Shown: positions 7,124 through 10,191 of the stretch, piece after piece
Position numbering within the stretch: the first letter of the stretch is position 1
How the letters are laid out: every line of letters starts with the position of its first letter
DNA from: CALJGI01 sp047618115
Lineage (GTDB): Bacteria > Pseudomonadota > Gammaproteobacteria > Pseudomonadales > Halieaceae
Assembly (NCBI GenBank): GCA_047618115.1
Contig: JBLHKV010000138.1
Span: 1 to 10,191 of the forward strand
Direction: 5' to 3'
Length of the DNA: 10,191 nucleotides
Translations under genes and position numbers: made by a program
Notes under the pieces: model-generated
What the model was told of the DNA's origin: nothing
Seen by the model: the letters and a program-made list of their open reading frames with translations, nothing else
Database searches by the model: none

Positions 7124-9421
7124 TTAGCCAGGAAGCGCGGCGGCACGTACCCGTTCGAGTTGCCGTGCCAGCTCTCTGAAGTCTTGTGCGGCACGTTTTC
7201 TGCGCTCGCCCACATCTGGGCCGCCGGCTTCGGTCAGCCCCATATTGGTCAACAATTTATAGCCATTTTCAAACAAGAGCTTACCGATTGAGGCTTCGCT
7301 ACTGATGCGCCGTTGCAGATAGGCCTGCTTCCCATAGATAAGGCTTTGACTGATGCAGTCTTTTTGCTCGAGGCCCACGCTTGCGTCCAGTCTCGCCAAC
7401 ACATCGGCCACCACGCGATAGGCCTCCACGAACGACAGCAAAGTGGTATGGGCCACTATGGGTGTCATCAACAGCAGCAAATCTCGACCGTAGTTTGAGT
7501 TAGCGGCCAACTCATCCTCCCAACCAACTTGATACCTATCGAACTCGGCCTTTAACTCCTGGTGGAACTCCTCTTTGGGTGCGTAGAAAAACTCAAACTT
7601 GAACAAGTCGCGGAGACGATCCGCCTCCAGCCAAAATGCATCGACAGCATCGCCTGCAAGCCCGGCAACCTGTAACAGAGCCAGCTCGCCGATGGCCTTG
7701 GTCACGAAAAAGTGAATGGTGGTATTTCGGTAATAATTAGCCGCTCCGTGCTGCTCGGGAGCAATGGCGTAGACTACTTCAGGACCCTGGTCGTAACGAC
7801 TGATAAGGCCACTCGCCACCAGCGTTTTCCCCATAGCGGTTAACTCTTGCACGTTTTCGGATTCAAAGTCATTGGTCAGACGAATCGAACGCTCCCTTGC
7901 CCAGGACACGAACTGACTAATTTCTTTGATCAACTCTTGCTCGGTGAGAGCTCGTGGCGCAGCGCCTAACAGGACCATTGTCGTGAGCGCAGCCAGAGTG
8001 ATAGGTGTAACGCGATTGGCCTCCACGCCCACCTGAAACGCGATTTTTGAAAGCTCCAGTTTGTCGTTGGCATCAGGAGCTTGTTCGAGTATGACCGGCT
8101 CTCCAAAATCCACGTAGATACGACCTAACGGCTGTTTCAAGCCGCGCAAGTACCTTATAAACCAGCGCAAGCTCTCCGGTTGTTTTGTCGCTCCTGCCTG
8201 CTCTGTGGCGTAGTCCCTGACGTCGCCTATCAAGTCATAGTTCAACGCCGCCGGGATGATATGTAAATTGCGGGCATCGGTGGTATGCGCAGCCTCCACC
8301 ACATATTTGAGCAAACCATAACGTGGCGGCATTAACTTGCCAACCCGAGAGCGTGTGCCCTCGAAAGCCCAGGAAAAAGGAAAGCGCTTCTCGAGCAGGT
8401 ATCCAATGTACTGCCTCAATACCATTTTGTAGAGCACGTCATCCTGGAACGAACGGCGAATGAATATTGCACCCGCACGACGCGCCAGAAAACCAAGCCC
8501 CGCAAAAGCCATATTCACGCCGCCCAAGGTATGCGGCGACGGAAAATCATTTTCATAGAACAGGTGCTGCAGCATGAAACCATCGACATGGGTTTTATGG
8601 GTCCAAAGAATCGCGGCCGGATTTTCTCTTGTCATCTTCCGCACCCGTTCCAGCCCCTGCTGATCGATGACAATCTCCGGATCGTAACCCAGTGAAATAA
8701 TCACACGATTCAACGCGTCCATCACATCCAGCCAGAATGTGCGCGGAATAGAGATCAATTCCTTCATGATTCCCACGGATTCAGCCTGTAGATCTTCGAC
8801 TGTACGGCCGGTTTCTTCGCTTACCTTTTCAAGAGCATTGCGAAATTTAGCACTGGCCTGCAAGTTATTAGCGACCTGCCGAGGTACCTTATAGCGTCCC
8901 CCTTGCAGCCTTCGCTCGGCAATATCGAGCGCCAATCCGGCCTGTCCAGCAATAAAACCTGCCAATTCGACGGGGTCTGCCGGCCGACCGAGGCGCGAAG
9001 CCAGTCGTTCCTGCAGTTCACCCAGGCTTGCCGAATTCGCCACAATGCACTTGGCCCTGGAGGGGTCTTTATTGAGAATACGGCTGGCCTTTCCCGACTT
9101 GGGTCTCCGCGGATTGCCACTCAATAGATCGCGCAGCCTGGGGGTAGCATTCTTATTATCCACCGACGTAAACCAGGCCACGCGCAGCGGCACAATAATT
9201 GTGTCGGCGGCAACGTTCAAAGCTTGCTCCAGATTTTGGGTCGCAATTTTCTCGGGGGCTCTACCAATCCGCAGCACCACCTTATCAACTTTTCCGGTGT
9301 TTGCTGGCTCGGGCGAGCTGGAGCTCAGCCAATCGTCAAGTAATCCCCGCTCCACTCGGTGGGAGGCATCGAGTATGAAAAGCACATCCTTGCTGTTGTC
9401 TAAAGGCCAGGGATTGGACAT
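7124..9421 (-). CDS. plsB: PlsB-type glycerol-3-phosphate O-acyltransferase
   Basis: This 765-residue protein carries the four acyltransferase motifs of the GPAT/PlsB family in order: HKTHVD (275-280, the H-x4-D catalytic motif), GAIFIRR (317-323), FEGTRSRVGK (353-362) and IIPAALNYD (388-396). PlsB transfers a fatty acyl group to position 1 of glycerol-3-phosphate at the inner membrane, giving lysophosphatidic acid. The protein is somewhat shorter than E. coli PlsB (about 807 residues), and its motifs differ in detail (HKTHVD rather than HRSHMD, EGTRSR rather than EGGRSR). It may therefore belong to a separate PlsB branch such as the actinobacterial-like one. The long flanking regions fit the usual N- and C-terminal helical domains. 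The ATG follows the PlsC stop by 3 nt, and gpsA begins 32 nt after its stop, so substrate supply, first acylation and second acylation are encoded together. Confidence 0.9.
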   Translation of the reverse strand: MSNPWPLDNSKDVLFILDASHRVERGLLDDWLSSSSPEPANTGKVDKVVLRIGRAPEKIATQNLEQALNVAADTIIVPLRVAWFTSVDNKNATPRLRDLLSGNPRRPKSGKASRILNKDPSRAKCIVANSASLGELQERLASRLGRPADPVELAGFIAGQAGLALDIAERRLQGGRYKVPRQVANNLQASAKFRNALEKVSEETGRTVEDLQAESVGIMKELISIPRTFWLDVMDALNRVIISLGYDPEIVIDQQGLERVRKMTRENPAAILWTHKTHVDGFMLQHLFYENDFPSPHTLGGVNMAFAGLGFLARRAGAIFIRRSFQDDVLYKMVLRQYIGYLLEKRFPFSWAFEGTRSRVGKLMPPRYGLLKYVVEAAHTTDARNLHIIPAALNYDLIGDVRDYATEQAGATKQPESLRWFIRYLRGLKQPLGRIYVDFGEPVILEQAPDANDKLELSKIAFQVGVEANRVTPITLAALTTMVLLGAAPRALTEQELIKEISQFVSWARERSIRLTNDFESENVQELTAMGKTLVASGLISRYDQGPEVVYAIAPEQHGAANYYRNTTIHFFVTKAIGELALLQVAGLAGDAVDAFWLEADRLRDLFKFEFFYAPKEEFHQELKAEFDRYQVGWEDELAANSNYGRDLLLLMTPIVAHTTLLSFVEAYRVVADVLARLDASVGLEQKDCISQSLIYGKQAYLQRRISSEASIGKLLFENGYKLLTNMGLTEAGGPDVGERRKRAAQDFRELARQLERVRAAALPG

Positions 9422-9424
9422 GGT

Positions 9425-10191
9425 TCAGGACTTCCGTTTAACCGCTTTGGGTTTTGCTTTAGCTTTGGGTTTTGCTTTAGCTTTGGGTTTTGCTTTAGCT
9501 TTGGGTTTCGTCGGCTCCACTAGTCCCAGCGCTACCTCGTACAGAGCTCGGACATCGGCAATATGACCGTTCAAGCCAGCAACCGTCCAGTCACTGGTAT
9601 CTATCGGCGGCAAAACCTCTACCTCTACAAGCGCCGGCCTGAAAATAAAGTCGCCCTTGGGTGCAACATCCAACGCATTGTGAATAACGATGGGAACAAT
9701 AGGCACACCAGCCTGCATGGCCAAGTGAAATGCTCCCTTTTTGAAGGGGGCCAGCTTAGGTGAGACGGTTCGAGTACCCTCCGGTGCTATGGCGACGCTC
9801 TTGCCATCATTGCGCATAACGTCGACCAGAGGTTGCATGGCATCGATGGCACTGGCTGCGTTTTTGCGGTCAATTAACACTACGCCGCCAAACTCCATAA
9901 CCTGGCCGATAACCGGCATTTTTCTTATTTCTTCTTTACCCACACCGGCAATGTCTCGGCGCAACAAACGGGCAGCGATCACCACATCGGCCTTACTCTG
10001 GTGGTTGAAGATGAAAACAGCCGGACGATGAGACCATAAATGCTCTTCACCAGTCACCTTGAGATCCAAACCAATAATGGCGCTAGCCATGTCGGCAAAC
10101 AACGAAAAGGAAAAATTTTGCGCCTTACGACGCGAACCGGTCAGAGCCCAAACAGGTAGCCCAGCCGCGAATGCACCAACGAGGCTGCCTG
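9425..10191 (-). CDS. plsC: 1-acyl-sn-glycerol-3-phosphate acyltransferase (PlsC-like), 5' end outside window, basic repeat tail
   Basis: This protein acylates lysophosphatidic acid to phosphatidic acid. The motifs are NHQSKAD (H-x4-D), GVVLIDR, PEGTRT and VPIVIHNA, in family order. A TTG at 10100-10102 and an ATG at 10088-10090 are possible starts. However, the frame stays open to the window edge, and the extra 29 residues contain a hydrophobic stretch ending in GLPVWALTGSRRKAQNF, which reads like a genuine membrane segment plus basic turn before the acyltransferase domain. The gene is therefore probably longer. One known architecture is an N-terminal HAD-type phosphatase fused to PlsC, as in mycobacterial Rv2483c (recalled, not checked). 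The C-terminus is a Lys/Pro/Ala tail, (KPKAKA)x3 then KPKAVKRKS, encoded by identical 18-bp repeats. The tail is not part of the catalytic domain and might contact acidic lipids, nucleic acid or partner proteins. The stop lies 3 nt before plsB. Confidence 0.88.
   Translation of the reverse strand, partial: GSLVGAFAAGLPVWALTGSRRKAQNFSFSLFADMASAIIGLDLKVTGEEHLWSHRPAVFIFNHQSKADVVIAARLLRRDIAGVGKEEIRKMPVIGQVMEFGGVVLIDRKNAASAIDAMQPLVDVMRNDGKSVAIAPEGTRTVSPKLAPFKKGAFHLAMQAGVPIVPIVIHNALDVAPKGDFIFRPALVEVEVLPPIDTSDWTVAGLNGHIADVRALYEVALGLVEPTKPKAKAKPKAKAKPKAKAKPKAVKRKS
9444..9508. repeat. 18-bp tandem repeat, about 3.6 copies, inside plsC
   Basis: The unit GCTTTGGGTTTTGCTTTA occurs three times in full (9444-9461, 9462-9479, 9480-9497), followed by an 11-base partial copy. 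The copies are identical base for base. On the minus strand each unit encodes the hexapeptide KPKAKA. Because the period is a multiple of three, gain or loss of units would change tail length without a frameshift. Perfect identity suggests recent expansion by slippage or recombination. Confidence 0.93.

Noticed and set aside
9045..9566. 173-codon plus-strand open frame spanning plsB and plsC, ending in hydrophobic GFALAL repeats
   Set aside because: The repeats are merely the antisense reading of the KPKAKA tail. The frame crosses two genuine genes and has no supporting start signal.

Overview
The window looks like a chromosomal segment from an aerobic, probably marine gammaproteobacterium. 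The basis is moderate GC content, an RND efflux pair, and a fatty-acid/phospholipid gene set of the kind found in Halieaceae/Cellvibrionales-like genomes. This taxonomic guess rests on gene content and protein style only and is not firm. No rRNA, tRNA, CRISPR array, insertion sequence, phage gene or integrase was seen. Coding density is very high: the only non-coding stretch over 40 bases is about 144 bp long (5110-5253).

Layout. At the left edge (2-760, + strand) is the C-terminal end of an acyl-CoA carboxylase carboxyltransferase whose 5' part lies outside the window. Everything else is on the minus strand. Read in the direction of transcription, from the right edge leftwards, the order is: a PlsC-type acyltransferase (open at the window edge, with a Lys/Pro/Ala repeat tail), a PlsB-type glycerol-3-phosphate acyltransferase, GpsA (glycerol-3-phosphate dehydrogenase), a monoacylglycerol-lipase-like alpha/beta hydrolase, the 144-bp gap, an RND periplasmic adaptor and an RND inner-membrane permease. 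The permease gene runs tail-to-tail into the carboxylase gene and overlaps it by 48 bp.

Two transcription units are likely. Unit 1 (plsC-plsB-gpsA-lipase) is packed with gaps of 3 and 32 nt and a 1-nt overlap (TAATG). It encodes three successive steps: DHAP to glycerol-3-phosphate (GpsA), to lysophosphatidic acid (PlsB), to phosphatidic acid (PlsC). A lipase that could recycle monoacylglycerols or lysolipids follows. Unit 2 (adaptor-permease, ATGA overlap) is a tripartite efflux pump lacking its outer-membrane channel. It is preceded by a perfect 6-bp inverted repeat (GTAGAC-N6-GTCTAC) that looks like a TetR-family operator. No regulator gene is visible.

The points most worth a second look are the near-complete phosphatidate-synthesis operon with its resemblance to the mycobacterial plsC-plsB2 pair, the identical 18-bp tandem repeats encoding a basic tail on PlsC, the probable N-terminal extension of PlsC beyond the window, and the operator upstream of the pump. 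I did not see a clearly unprecedented system. The individual gene families are all known.
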